NCBI GenBank assembly: GCA_029287965.1
Contig: JARFQC010000234.1
Coordinates: 1 to 7,043 of the forward strand
Direction: 5' to 3'
DNA length: 7,043 nucleotides
Origin: Arenicellales bacterium
GTDB taxonomy: Bacteria > Pseudomonadota > Gammaproteobacteria > BMS3Bbin11
This document shows, one piece after another, positions 1 through 6,564 of this stretch (the stretch's first letter is position 1; every line of letters starts with the position of its first letter). Both the position numbers and the translations under genes were made by a program. The notes below the pieces were generated by a model. It had not been told where the DNA came from, made no database searches, and saw only the letters and a list, made by a program, of their open reading frames with translations.

Positions 1-177
1 AGGCCAGTCATGATCCAGGTATCGATCGCGGTCATCGAGTACATCATGATATTCGGGATGCTGGAGAATGATATCGATAAGTATGCGTTCGATGCCTTGC
101 AGGGGTATAGACTGCTTGTACTTGTCCCAGGCATTGAAGAAAACCCGGCGCAGGCTGCTGCGATCATTGCCGTACAT
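1..177 (-). CDS. DUF1841 family protein (partial, C-terminus missing)
   Basis: This is the 5' part of a gene that runs off the left edge; 59 residues are visible. The sequence begins MYGNDRSSLRRVFFNAWDKY and continues with an HPEYHDVLDDRDRYLDHDW segment. Both match what I recall of the DUF1841 family, small uncharacterised proteobacterial proteins of about 140 residues whose N-terminus reads M-[FY]-G-N-D-R-x-x-L-R and which carry an HPEY motif. No signal peptide or membrane helix is visible in this part, so it is probably cytoplasmic. The ATG at 177 lies 5 nt after the FIST gene stop, consistent with the same transcript, but no convincing Shine-Dalgarno sequence precedes it. The function is unknown and I do not infer one. 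Confidence 0.8.
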   Translation of the reverse strand, partial: MYGNDRSSLRRVFFNAWDKYKQSIPLQGIERILIDIILQHPEYHDVLDDRDRYLDHDWP

Positions 178-182
178 ATCGG

Positions 183-1280
183 TCAGTGCGATTCTGCGCT
201 GAACAGACCCAGCGCGGTGGAATACTGGTAGGTGTGATTACCTTCCATCAATGGACCGATTTCGCCATTACCATAGAATCCGATGAAGGGCATGCCGGGG
301 AATGCATCTGCAAGAATTTCAATGTCTCTGTCCTTGCCGCCGTAGAAGGATGGCCCGCGGCCAAAACAGGGAAACATCAATCCGAAGTCCGGCTGCGCAC
401 CAAGTTTCTTGTGTGCTATGGCAACGGTTTCCTGCATGTCCAGTTCAGCGGCGTAGCTGTCACGGATCGCAAGGAAGACGTGTTCATTGGGCTGCAGCTC
501 CGATGTGATGGTGATGGAGTGGCTTTCAGGATTTGCTGAAATGATATGGTCAAGGTGAAACCGGCCTTCCCGTATGGCATTGACCGGGTTGCCAAAAACA
601 ACGCCGCTAAGCAGTAAGTGAAGGGGAATGGTGGGCTGTTGCCGGATTTCATCAGGCAGTGATTCAAGCAGCAGGTCCAGGGCAGGGTGGTCGTCGATGT
701 TGATGACGTCCAGACCATCGCTGATATTGATTCGGTGCGGCTGAGTCAGTGTCTTGAAGCTTTGCCCGACTGCAAACGCCGCCCTGGCATGACTGATGCC
801 CAGCTCGATGCGTCCTGATTCCTGGATGCGCGCATTGCTCCAGACCTGGTATGCGCCCTGGCCGATCGGATCGGATGCGATGGCCCCAATATGAGGTACG
901 GGGTCATGCAGCCAGCCTGGATTGAAGCCTGACGGGGTAGAGATGGCCAGCACGCTTTCATGTGATACGGCATTGCGCGGACCAATGCCGCAGCCCGGCC
1001 CGAATACCATCGCGGCAACGCCGGGGCTGTCGAGCAGCCAGTCCTCTTCAGTCAGGATGCCGTAGCCGATTGCACCTGCCACCTGGACACATCCCGCAGT
1101 GCGTGCAGCCAGGCGTACGGCCGAGTCAGGATCATCAATATAGTCGTGGGTCATGAACAACAGCACGCTTTCGGCCTGCTCCAGGCCGGCTTTCTGCATG
1201 GCTGTTTCTACCGCATTGATAGCATGCGCGTTGATCGGATGTGTGCCGTAACTGAATCCAGTTGCTATCTGTGCAGCCAT
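183..1280 (-). CDS. FIST N-terminal/C-terminal domain protein (putative small-ligand sensor)
   Basis: FIST proteins are predicted intracellular sensory proteins that may bind small ligands such as amino acids; the biochemical role of stand-alone forms like this is not established. From the ATG at 1280 the product is 365 residues. That start lies 4 nt after the nth stop and begins MAAQIATGFSYG, where homology to FIST_N would begin. The frame is open upstream to 1322, but this part lies inside nth; a GTG at 1292 is an alternative. The FIST_N domain covers about residues 5-200, with VAGAIGYGIL and a glycine-rich GPGCGIGP. The FIST_C domain covers about 205-350, ending with the recognisable CFGRGPSFYGG and GFYGNGEIGP (334-343). 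No membrane helix, kinase, GGDEF or methyl-accepting domain is attached. It is probably cytoplasmic and cotranscribed with nth. Family confidence is high; function is unknown. Confidence 0.88.
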   Translation of the reverse strand: MAAQIATGFSYGTHPINAHAINAVETAMQKAGLEQAESVLLFMTHDYIDDPDSAVRLAARTAGCVQVAGAIGYGILTEEDWLLDSPGVAAMVFGPGCGIGPRNAVSHESVLAISTPSGFNPGWLHDPVPHIGAIASDPIGQGAYQVWSNARIQESGRIELGISHARAAFAVGQSFKTLTQPHRINISDGLDVINIDDHPALDLLLESLPDEIRQQPTIPLHLLLSGVVFGNPVNAIREGRFHLDHIISANPESHSITITSELQPNEHVFLAIRDSYAAELDMQETVAIAHKKLGAQPDFGLMFPCFGRGPSFYGGKDRDIEILADAFPGMPFIGFYGNGEIGPLMEGNHTYQYSTALGLFSAESH

Positions 1281-1284
1281 TTCG

Positions 1285-1920
1285 TCATTCACTTGTCTTC
1301 TTGCGGTATTCGCACAGATCATGGATCACGCAACTGCCGCAACGTGGTTTACGGGCAATGCAGGTATAGCGGCCATGCAGTATTAGCCAGTGGTGGGCAT
1401 CAAGTTTGAATTCATCGGGTACCAGGCGCATGAGGCGATCCTCGACTTCACGAACAGTTTTTCCCGGCGCGATGCCAGTGCGGTTGGCGACTCTGAAAAT
1501 GTGCGTGTCAACGGCGATAGTCGGCTGGCCGAACGCGGTGTTGAGTACGACGTTTGCCGTCTTACGTCCAACACCAGGCAAGTCTTCGAGCGCCTTACGG
1601 GTTGCCGGCACCTCGCCTCCGTATTCGCGAACAAGAATATCACAGGTCTTGATGATGTTTTGTGCCTTGGTATTGTAAAGGCCGATGGTCTTGACGTATT
1701 CCTTGAGTCGGTCAAGACCAAGGTCGAGTATCTGCTGAGGCGTGTTGGCAACCGGATACAGATGGGCCGTGGCCTTGTTGACACCGACGTCGGTGGCCTG
1801 TGCCGACAGGATTACTGAAATCAGCAGTTCAAACGGAGACGTGTAGTTCAATTCCGTTTCAGGACTGGGGTTGGCGTCTCTCAGCAGGGTGAAGATCTGC
1901 ACACGCTTGTCACGGTTCAT
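1285..1920 (-). CDS. nth: Endonuclease III (DNA glycosylase/AP lyase)
   Basis: Nth removes oxidised pyrimidines from DNA and cleaves the abasic strand by beta-elimination, starting base-excision repair. The 211-residue product has the same length as the E. coli enzyme and aligns to it without gaps from memory, so residue numbers match. The helix-hairpin-helix LPGVGRKTANVV contains the catalytic Lys120. VDTHIFR contains the catalytic Asp138. The [4Fe-4S] loop has Cys187, 194, 197 and 203 in C-x6-C-x2-C-x5-C spacing. SAQATDVGVNKAT (residues 39-51) is the conserved N-terminal block. The ATG overlaps the rsxE stop (ATGA), and the Shine-Dalgarno match is poor, so translation is probably coupled to rsxE. 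Linkage of nth to the 3' end of rsx is the arrangement known from E. coli. All key residues are present. Confidence 0.98.
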   Translation of the reverse strand: MNRDKRVQIFTLLRDANPSPETELNYTSPFELLISVILSAQATDVGVNKATAHLYPVANTPQQILDLGLDRLKEYVKTIGLYNTKAQNIIKTCDILVREYGGEVPATRKALEDLPGVGRKTANVVLNTAFGQPTIAVDTHIFRVANRTGIAPGKTVREVEDRLMRLVPDEFKLDAHHWLILHGRYTCIARKPRCGSCVIHDLCEYRKKTSE

Positions 1921-2594
1921 CCTGTCTGTTCGATTGCCGTAATCTGCTGGCTAACACGATGACGCATTCTGTCATCTATGATGTTTTTTAATGCCAGTAT
2001 CAACCCAAGACCGATGAATGCGCCGGGCGGAAGTGCGGCAAGCAGAAAACCGTCATAGTTGTCGATCAGGGTAATCGTTCCGGCCCACTCACCCAGCATA
2101 ATGCTCGCATCGGCAAACAATGTTCCCTGTGCAAGTATCTCGCGCATGGCACCCAGTGCAATGAGTACGCCGGTAAACCCGAAGCCCATGCTCAGTGCGT
2201 CGACCAGTGATGGCCATATTGCATTTTTAGAGGCGAAGGCCTCAGCACGGCCGATGATGGCGCAGTTCGTTACGATCAGGGGTACGAATATGCCCAGCAC
2301 GGTATACAACTCATAGAGGAAGCCGTGCATCAGCAGTTCAATGATCGTGACAAAGCCGGCGATGACAAGTACGAATACCGGAATGCGAATTTCATTCGGC
2401 ACCTGGTTGCGGATCATTGAAACGGTAAGATTGGAACCGATCAGTACCAGCGTGGTTGCTATACCCAGTCCCAGGGCGTTGATCACCGTGCCGGTCACGG
2501 CCAGCAGTGGGCACAGGCCGAGAATCTGGGCGATGGCAGGGTTATTGTCCCATAAGCCGTCGCGGATGATTTTCTGGTAATTGGCATCACTCAT
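1917..2594 (-). CDS. rsxE: Electron transport complex subunit RsxE/RnfE
   Basis: RsxE is an integral inner-membrane subunit related to NqrD and paired with RsxA/RnfA. The two proteins contribute cysteines to an intramembrane Fe-S centre that links electron flow across the membrane. The 225-residue sequence opens MSDANYQKIIRDGLWDNNPA and contains the conserved GLCPLLAVT (Cys28) and VPLIVTNCAIIGRAEAFASK (Cys111) segments, with about six hydrophobic helices. LPPGAFIGLGLILA near the C-terminus is also characteristic. The ATG at 2594 lies inside the last codons of rsxG and has GAGG 9 nt upstream. The stop overlaps nth as ATGA. Length is close to E. coli RsxE (about 231). Its partner RsxA is not in the window and would be expected upstream of rsxB. 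Confidence 0.96.
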   Translation of the reverse strand: MSDANYQKIIRDGLWDNNPAIAQILGLCPLLAVTGTVINALGLGIATTLVLIGSNLTVSMIRNQVPNEIRIPVFVLVIAGFVTIIELLMHGFLYELYTVLGIFVPLIVTNCAIIGRAEAFASKNAIWPSLVDALSMGFGFTGVLIALGAMREILAQGTLFADASIMLGEWAGTITLIDNYDGFLLAALPPGAFIGLGLILALKNIIDDRMRHRVSQQITAIEQTG

Positions 2595-3201
2595 TGAAGA
2601 AGACCTCGGGATGAGATTTTACATACAACATGGCCCGGTGAACGGCCTTGACGATAATTCTCGGAGTGATCGTCGCACCGGTAAACTGGTCGAACACGCC
2701 ACCGTCTTTCTTGACAGCCCAGCGCTTCGGTTCAGGATTCTCCAGCGATGCACCACGGAACTGGTCCACCCAGTTGCTGCGCCGGGACTCGATTCGATCA
2801 CCAAGTCCGGGTGTTTCATTGTGGCTGGTAACGCGCACGCCAAGGATTTCACCGTGCAGGTTAACGGCCATCAGCATGTCGATCGGACCGTTGTAGCCAT
2901 CCGGGGCGACGACAGGAAATGCCACGGCAGTGAGCGTGTCTCCGATTCTGCCGCGATATAGCAGTGCATCTTTTTTCAACCCGAGCTCTTCTGTTGCCTT
3001 GAGCGGGTAGCTGTCATTTACCAGGTCATTGTCATAATGCTTTTCAGGTATGACGCTATTCAGTGCTTTAAGCAGTGCCTGGTATTCACTGCGTTCAATC
3101 GGTGCCCTGGTGCCCTGGTAGGCGAGCGAGACCAGGGCAATCACGATTGCACCGAATATACCGAGCAGCCAGCCGGAGCGAAGCACTATGCGCGGCGTCA
3201 C
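2587..3201 (-). CDS. rsxG: Electron transport complex subunit RsxG/RnfG
   Basis: RsxG is a membrane-anchored, periplasm-facing flavoprotein subunit (NqrC-like) with a covalently bound FMN. The 204-residue product has one N-terminal membrane helix (about residues 9-28) followed by an FMN-binding domain. Conserved features include HNETPGLGDRIE (residues 127-138) and the flavinylation motif DQFTGATITP (171-180), whose Thr177 is the expected FMN-phosphoester residue. The start is GTG at 3201, overlapping the transglycosylase stop as GTGA, with a good AGGGGAA ribosome-binding site 8 nt upstream. A second GTG five codons later is a weaker alternative. The 3' end overlaps rsxE by 8 nt. Length and motifs are normal for RnfG. 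This subunit would occupy the same compartment as the transglycosylase encoded just upstream. Confidence 0.96.
   Translation of the reverse strand: MTPRIVLRSGWLLGIFGAIVIALVSLAYQGTRAPIERSEYQALLKALNSVIPEKHYDNDLVNDSYPLKATEELGLKKDALLYRGRIGDTLTAVAFPVVAPDGYNGPIDMLMAVNLHGEILGVRVTSHNETPGLGDRIESRRSNWVDQFRGASLENPEPKRWAVKKDGGVFDQFTGATITPRIIVKAVHRAMLYVKSHPEVFFNE
2604..2607 (-). promoter_or_regulatory. Ribosome-binding site for rsxE
   Basis: GAGG on the minus strand lies 9 nt before the ATG at 2594, inside the 3' end of rsxG. It supports the start that overlaps rsxG by 8 nt. Confidence 0.6.
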
Positions 3202-3989
3202 TGCCGGGCTTCCCCTGACTTCTGGCCGACGGTATAGGTGTTCCTGGCCGACCCGGTCTGCAGGGCTGCGATATAGCGCTTATGCAGTATCCCGACGCGC
3301 TCGACGTAGGTGCGCGTCTCTCTGTAAGGTGGTATGCCGTTGTATTTGTCAACGGCATTCGGGCCGGCATTGTACGCAGCCGAAGCCAGTTCTGTGTCAC
3401 CGTTGAATTTCTTCAGCATGCGTGCCAGGTAGGCGACGCCGCCGGCTATGTTCTGCTCGGCATCCATCGGATTCGAGACACCCAGTTCCCTTGCCGTGGC
3501 CGGCATCAGCTGCATCAGTCCCTGTGCTCCCTGGCTTGATACGGCGTCGGCACGGAAACCGGATTCAGCATGGATCACGGCACGCACCAGGGCCGGATCC
3601 ACTGCATGCTTTATTGCCGACCGGTTGACAAACCGGTTATAGGATTTCAGATTCAGACCTGTCCTGTGCCAGTTGACGTTTGAATCCGGGTCACAGGCGA
3701 AGCATTGTAATTTTAGAATGGTATAAGGCCGGCCATAGGGTGTCTGATCAGAGAAGGCCGTTACCCCGCTCGAGTCCTTGTACTTGTATATCCGTGAACC
3801 CGAGCCGGAATCGTCGGTATAAACCGGCGTCGAACCTGATTGCCCGGCGGCATAGGTGAATTCAACGCGTCCATCGGAGTGGATGATTTTGCGTACACCG
3901 TCCGCTTGCGCTGATGCAGCCAGGAACGTCGACAGCAACGCAAGGCCTGCCGGAAAACGGGATAATTTGTTCGGTAGTGTGAATTTCAT
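3198..3989 (-). CDS. Exported lytic transglycosylase (SLT domain) with DUF4124-like repeats
   Basis: This is a predicted periplasmic or envelope enzyme that cleaves the MurNAc-GlcNAc bond of peptidoglycan to form 1,6-anhydro ends. The 263-residue protein begins MKFTLPNKLSRF with a hydrophobic stretch and an AQA signal-peptidase I site near residue 29. Residues 33-46 and 67-84 look like two DUF4124-type 'Y-K-x-x-D-x-x-G-x-x-x-F-x-D' strands. A CFAC pair (Cys96/Cys99) follows and holds the only cysteines. The SLT domain spans about 115-245: the catalytic Glu142 lies in HAESGF, followed by SSQGAQGLMQLMPATA, NIAGGVAYLARML, AAYNAGPNAV and PYRETRTYVERV. The ATG at 3989 is chosen because it overlaps the rsxD stop (ATGA) and directly precedes the signal peptide; the frame stays open upstream to 4133, but that part lies inside rsxD. 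There is no lipobox. The gene sits inside the rsx operon. The exact LT subfamily and the partner are unknown. Confidence 0.93.
   Translation of the reverse strand: MKFTLPNKLSRFPAGLALLSTFLAASAQADGVRKIIHSDGRVEFTYAAGQSGSTPVYTDDSGSGSRIYKYKDSSGVTAFSDQTPYGRPYTILKLQCFACDPDSNVNWHRTGLNLKSYNRFVNRSAIKHAVDPALVRAVIHAESGFRADAVSSQGAQGLMQLMPATARELGVSNPMDAEQNIAGGVAYLARMLKKFNGDTELASAAYNAGPNAVDKYNGIPPYRETRTYVERVGILHKRYIAALQTGSARNTYTVGQKSGEARQ
3210..3216 (-). promoter_or_regulatory. Ribosome-binding site for rsxG (decides a GTG start)
   Basis: AGGGGAA reads on the minus strand 8 nt before the GTG at 3201. It is the best Shine-Dalgarno match among the internal starts of the operon. It lies inside the last codons of the transglycosylase gene, and it favours GTG at 3201 over the GTG five codons downstream. 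Confidence 0.7.
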
Positions 3990-5035
3990 GACCTGTTTTT
4001 CTGCTGCCCAATGACACGTGGCTGGGTGTAATAGTCGATCAGCGGTGCTGCCATGTTCATTAGTAGTACACTGAATGCTATGCCGTCCGGGTACCCGCCC
4101 CAGGTTCGGATGACATATATAAGTATGCCGCAACCGGCCCCGAATATCAGTCTGCCCACAGGTGTTGTGCTGGCACTGACAGGGTCTGTAGCAATAAAAA
4201 ATGCGCCCAGCATCGTCGCACCGGCAAACAGGTGGAAGGCCGGTGAAGCGAAGTTGCTGCTGTCTATCAGGGAGAATAGCCCGGACAGCAGCAGTAAGGA
4301 TGCCAGCAGTGAAGCGGGGATGCGCCAGTCTATTATGCGTTCAAAGAGTAGCCAGAGACCGCCGGCAAGGAAGGCCAGGCTAACCCATTCGCTGCCTGTA
4401 CCGGCGACTATGCCGAAGATGCCGTTGCCAGTGGTGATGGTGTCGAGAGAATTGCCAAGGTCCAGCTGTGTGCGCATGACGTCCAGCGGTGTGGCCAGGC
4501 TGATCATATCCAGGTCCAGCCTTTCAGGCAGTATTCCAGTCAGGCTGTATTGGAATGACTCGAGCAGGCTCATGGGTGCATCGGCGAGGCTGAGCGGCGG
4601 ATTCCAGCGTGTCATTTCCAGCGGGAATGAAATCAGGACGACAACGTAGCCGGCCATGGCGGGATTAAACGGATTGTAGCCCAGGCCGCCGTAAAGCTGC
4701 TTGGCAATGATGATGGCGAATGTCGTGCCGACGACGATCAGCCACCAGGCAGAATGAGGCGGCAGGGCCAGTGCCAGAAGAATGGCTGTCACCAGCGCAG
4801 AGCCATCCATCAGTGTCGGGGCAACAGGCTGGCGGCGCAGTGCAACGGCCACGGCTTCACTGCCCAGTGCTGCGATGCCTGCGATGATAATGTTGACCAG
4901 CACACCCCAGCCAAAAAAAGCGATGTAGGTAATGATGCCCGGCACCAGGGCAAGCACAACCTTGAGCATTACGTTGCTTACCGTGCTGCTGGCCGGGATA
5001 TGCGGTGAATAGTGTTGATGCTGGTCAAAATCCAT
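3986..5035 (-). CDS. rsxD: Electron transport complex subunit RsxD/RnfD
   Basis: RsxD is a polytopic inner-membrane subunit related to NqrB that carries a covalently bound FMN and helps form the ion-translocating core. I place the start at the ATG at 5035, giving 349 residues. It overlaps the rsxC stop as TGATG and has GGAAGA 6 nt upstream. A TTG one codon earlier is possible but less likely. Many hydrophobic helices are visible. Conserved family blocks include KQLYGGLGYNPFNPAMAGYV, LFAGATMLGAFFIATDPVSA and the C-terminal GGYPDGIAF...APLIDYYTQPR. The flavin-attachment motif is SLATPLD; the acceptor is Thr182, in the S-x-A-T form found in RnfD proteins. Length matches the E. coli protein (about 350). 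The gene ends in an ATGA overlap with a lytic transglycosylase gene rather than directly with rsxG, which is unlike the E. coli order. Confidence 0.97.
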   Translation of the reverse strand: MDFDQHQHYSPHIPASSTVSNVMLKVVLALVPGIITYIAFFGWGVLVNIIIAGIAALGSEAVAVALRRQPVAPTLMDGSALVTAILLALALPPHSAWWLIVVGTTFAIIIAKQLYGGLGYNPFNPAMAGYVVVLISFPLEMTRWNPPLSLADAPMSLLESFQYSLTGILPERLDLDMISLATPLDVMRTQLDLGNSLDTITTGNGIFGIVAGTGSEWVSLAFLAGGLWLLFERIIDWRIPASLLASLLLLSGLFSLIDSSNFASPAFHLFAGATMLGAFFIATDPVSASTTPVGRLIFGAGCGILIYVIRTWGGYPDGIAFSVLLMNMAAPLIDYYTQPRVIGQQKNRS

Positions 5036-6564
5036 CAAGCGTCTTCCGTGGCAGACTTCTGTTCGGCTTTCCTGGCCTTGGCACGCGCAACGGCAGCTTT
5101 GATTTCGGTCTGCTTGCTGTCGCTGCCCGCCGCCTTGGCGGCCTTGGCGCGGGCATGGCGTGCCTTGCGCTCGGCCTTTATGCGTTCTTCGCGTTCAAGG
5201 CGGGCTTCGGTACGCATGCGTGCGCGGTCCGCTTTCAATGTTTCCTGTTCTTTCTTCCAAATCTCGGATTTGCCGAAGCGGTAATACTGCACCAGTGGAA
5301 TGTGGCTGGGACAGACTTCAGCACAGCAGCCGCATTCTATGCAGTCGAACAGGTGATGACGCTGCAGCTGGTCAAAATTTCGCGAGCGCGAATACCAGTA
5401 AAGTTGTTGAGGCAGCAGGCGCATGGGGCAGACCTTTACGCATTCGCCACAGCGGATGCATGCCCGGGTTGTGGTCGCATCGCGCTTTGCGTCCGGAGTC
5501 TGCACGAGCAGGCAGTTGGTTGCCTTGATGACCGGCGTTACGTCCGTCTTCAACGTGATGCCCATCATCGGACCGCCCATGATCAGGCGATCGGCATCAC
5601 GCGTATATCCACCAGCCATGTCGATGAGGTCTGACATCGGCGTACCGATGAGTGCTTCGATATTGCAGGGAGATTTAACTCCCGGTCCGGTTACGGTAAT
5701 GATGCGAGAGATCAGTGGCTGCATTTCATTGATTGCATGATGGACTGCGGCGGCAGTAGCGACATTCTGCACGACCAGGTCGAGATCCAGCGGCAGGCCA
5801 TGGCTGGGGACATCCTGTCCGGTCAGGATACGGATAAGCTGTTTTTCGCCGCCGGTCGGATAGCGTGTCGGGATCTCCTGCACCGTCAGCCATTCATACT
5901 TGTCTGCATAGGGTTTTAATGCAGAGATAGCCTGCGGTTTGTTGTCTTCGATGGCTATGATTACCCGGGCGGCCTGCAGTGCATGACGCATGACCCTGGC
6001 ACCTTCGATGATGTCGCCGTGACGTGTGCGCATCAGCATATCGTCGCAGGTGATCCAGGGTTCGCATTCGGCGCCGTTCAGGATAAGAGCCTTGATGTCA
6101 TGCCCAACGGGATTGAGTTTCACGAAGGTAGGGAAGGCCGCACCGCCCAGTCCGACAATGCCTGCACCGCGAACTATGTTACGCAGTTCACTCGGATCGA
6201 TGTCCCTGTAGTTATTCAGCGGCGTTCGTGTCTGCCACTCATCCTTACCATCGGGCTCGATGATGACGACATCCGAAGGCAGGGCGGAGGCGTGGGCGGC
6301 GGGGAATTTCTGTATATCGATAACGGTACCCGATGTCGGCGCATGCACCGGTGCACTGATGTACTCTGTGGCGCTGCCGATCGTCTGGCCTTTCAGGACT
6401 TTTTCACCCTTGCTGACAATGCATTCAGCGGCCGGGCCAATATGCTGATCCAGTGGTACGAACAGGCGTGCGGGGATGCCGGACTTGCGAACCGCCGTCC
6501 CGTTAGAGACTGACTTGTGTTCCTCCAGGTGTATGCCACCGGGGAAATTGAATAGTCTGCCCAT
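5035..6564 (-). CDS. rsxC: Electron transport complex subunit RsxC/RnfC
   Basis: RsxC is the peripheral NADH-oxidising subunit of the Rsx/Rnf complex, carrying FMN and two [4Fe-4S] clusters. The 509-residue product starts MGRLFNFPGGIHLEEHK, the usual RnfC N-terminus, followed by a barrel-sandwich domain (about residues 10-105). The Complex I 51-kDa-like nucleotide/FMN domain has GLGGAAFPT at residues 138-146 and NGAECEPW at 163-170. An SLBB-like region follows, then two cluster motifs: Cys369, 372, 375, 379 and Cys408, 411, 414, 418. Residues from about 435 to the end form a charged Ala/Lys/Arg/Glu-rich tail, probably helical or coiled coil. That tail is much shorter than the long repetitive C-terminus of E. 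coli RsxC (about 740 residues in total). The ATG start overlaps the rsxB stop, and GGTGA lies 4 nt upstream. Confidence 0.97.
   Translation of the reverse strand: MGRLFNFPGGIHLEEHKSVSNGTAVRKSGIPARLFVPLDQHIGPAAECIVSKGEKVLKGQTIGSATEYISAPVHAPTSGTVIDIQKFPAAHASALPSDVVIIEPDGKDEWQTRTPLNNYRDIDPSELRNIVRGAGIVGLGGAAFPTFVKLNPVGHDIKALILNGAECEPWITCDDMLMRTRHGDIIEGARVMRHALQAARVIIAIEDNKPQAISALKPYADKYEWLTVQEIPTRYPTGGEKQLIRILTGQDVPSHGLPLDLDLVVQNVATAAAVHHAINEMQPLISRIITVTGPGVKSPCNIEALIGTPMSDLIDMAGGYTRDADRLIMGGPMMGITLKTDVTPVIKATNCLLVQTPDAKRDATTTRACIRCGECVKVCPMRLLPQQLYWYSRSRNFDQLQRHHLFDCIECGCCAEVCPSHIPLVQYYRFGKSEIWKKEQETLKADRARMRTEARLEREERIKAERKARHARAKAAKAAGSDSKQTEIKAAVARAKARKAEQKSATEDA
5042..5047 (-). promoter_or_regulatory. 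Ribosome-binding site for rsxD (decides ATG over TTG)
   Basis: GGAAGA on the minus strand lies 6 nt before the ATG at 5035, inside the last codons of rsxC. The spacing favours that ATG; the TTG at 5038 would leave only 3 nt. Confidence 0.6.

Noticed and set aside
1281..1322. Longer FIST protein starting at 1322
   Set aside because: The extra 14 residues overlap the nth Fe-S loop and C-terminus, and FIST homology appears to start only at MAAQIATGFS.
3198..3989. Transglycosylase as a mobile-element or phage insertion
   Set aside because: There are no flanking repeats, transposase or integrase, composition looks like its neighbours, and both junctions are precise stop/start overlaps.
3990..4133. 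N-terminal extension of the transglycosylase frame
   Set aside because: The frame is open for 48 more codons, but these overlap the conserved rsxD C-terminus. The signal peptide begins at the ATG at 3989, so the longer form would bury it.
4535..4556. Possible defect in the RsxD flavinylation motif (SLAT instead of SGAT)
   Set aside because: RnfD proteins tolerate a variable residue at this position; E. coli RsxD, as I recall it, also has S-x-A-T followed by PLD. The acceptor threonine is present.
4053..4649. Plus-strand ORF of 198 codons
   Set aside because: It lies antisense inside rsxD, whose minus-strand product has strong family motifs throughout. The plus-strand translation has no recognisable domain and looks like a shadow of the membrane-protein codons.
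5005..5634. Plus-strand ORF of 209 codons
   Set aside because: Antisense to the 3' half of rsxC, covering its cluster motifs and tail. It resembles no known protein and is explained by the codon bias of rsxC.
5983..6513. Plus-strand ORF of 176 codons
   Set aside because: Antisense to the N-terminal half of rsxC, with no motif or ribosome-binding site of its own that I can support.
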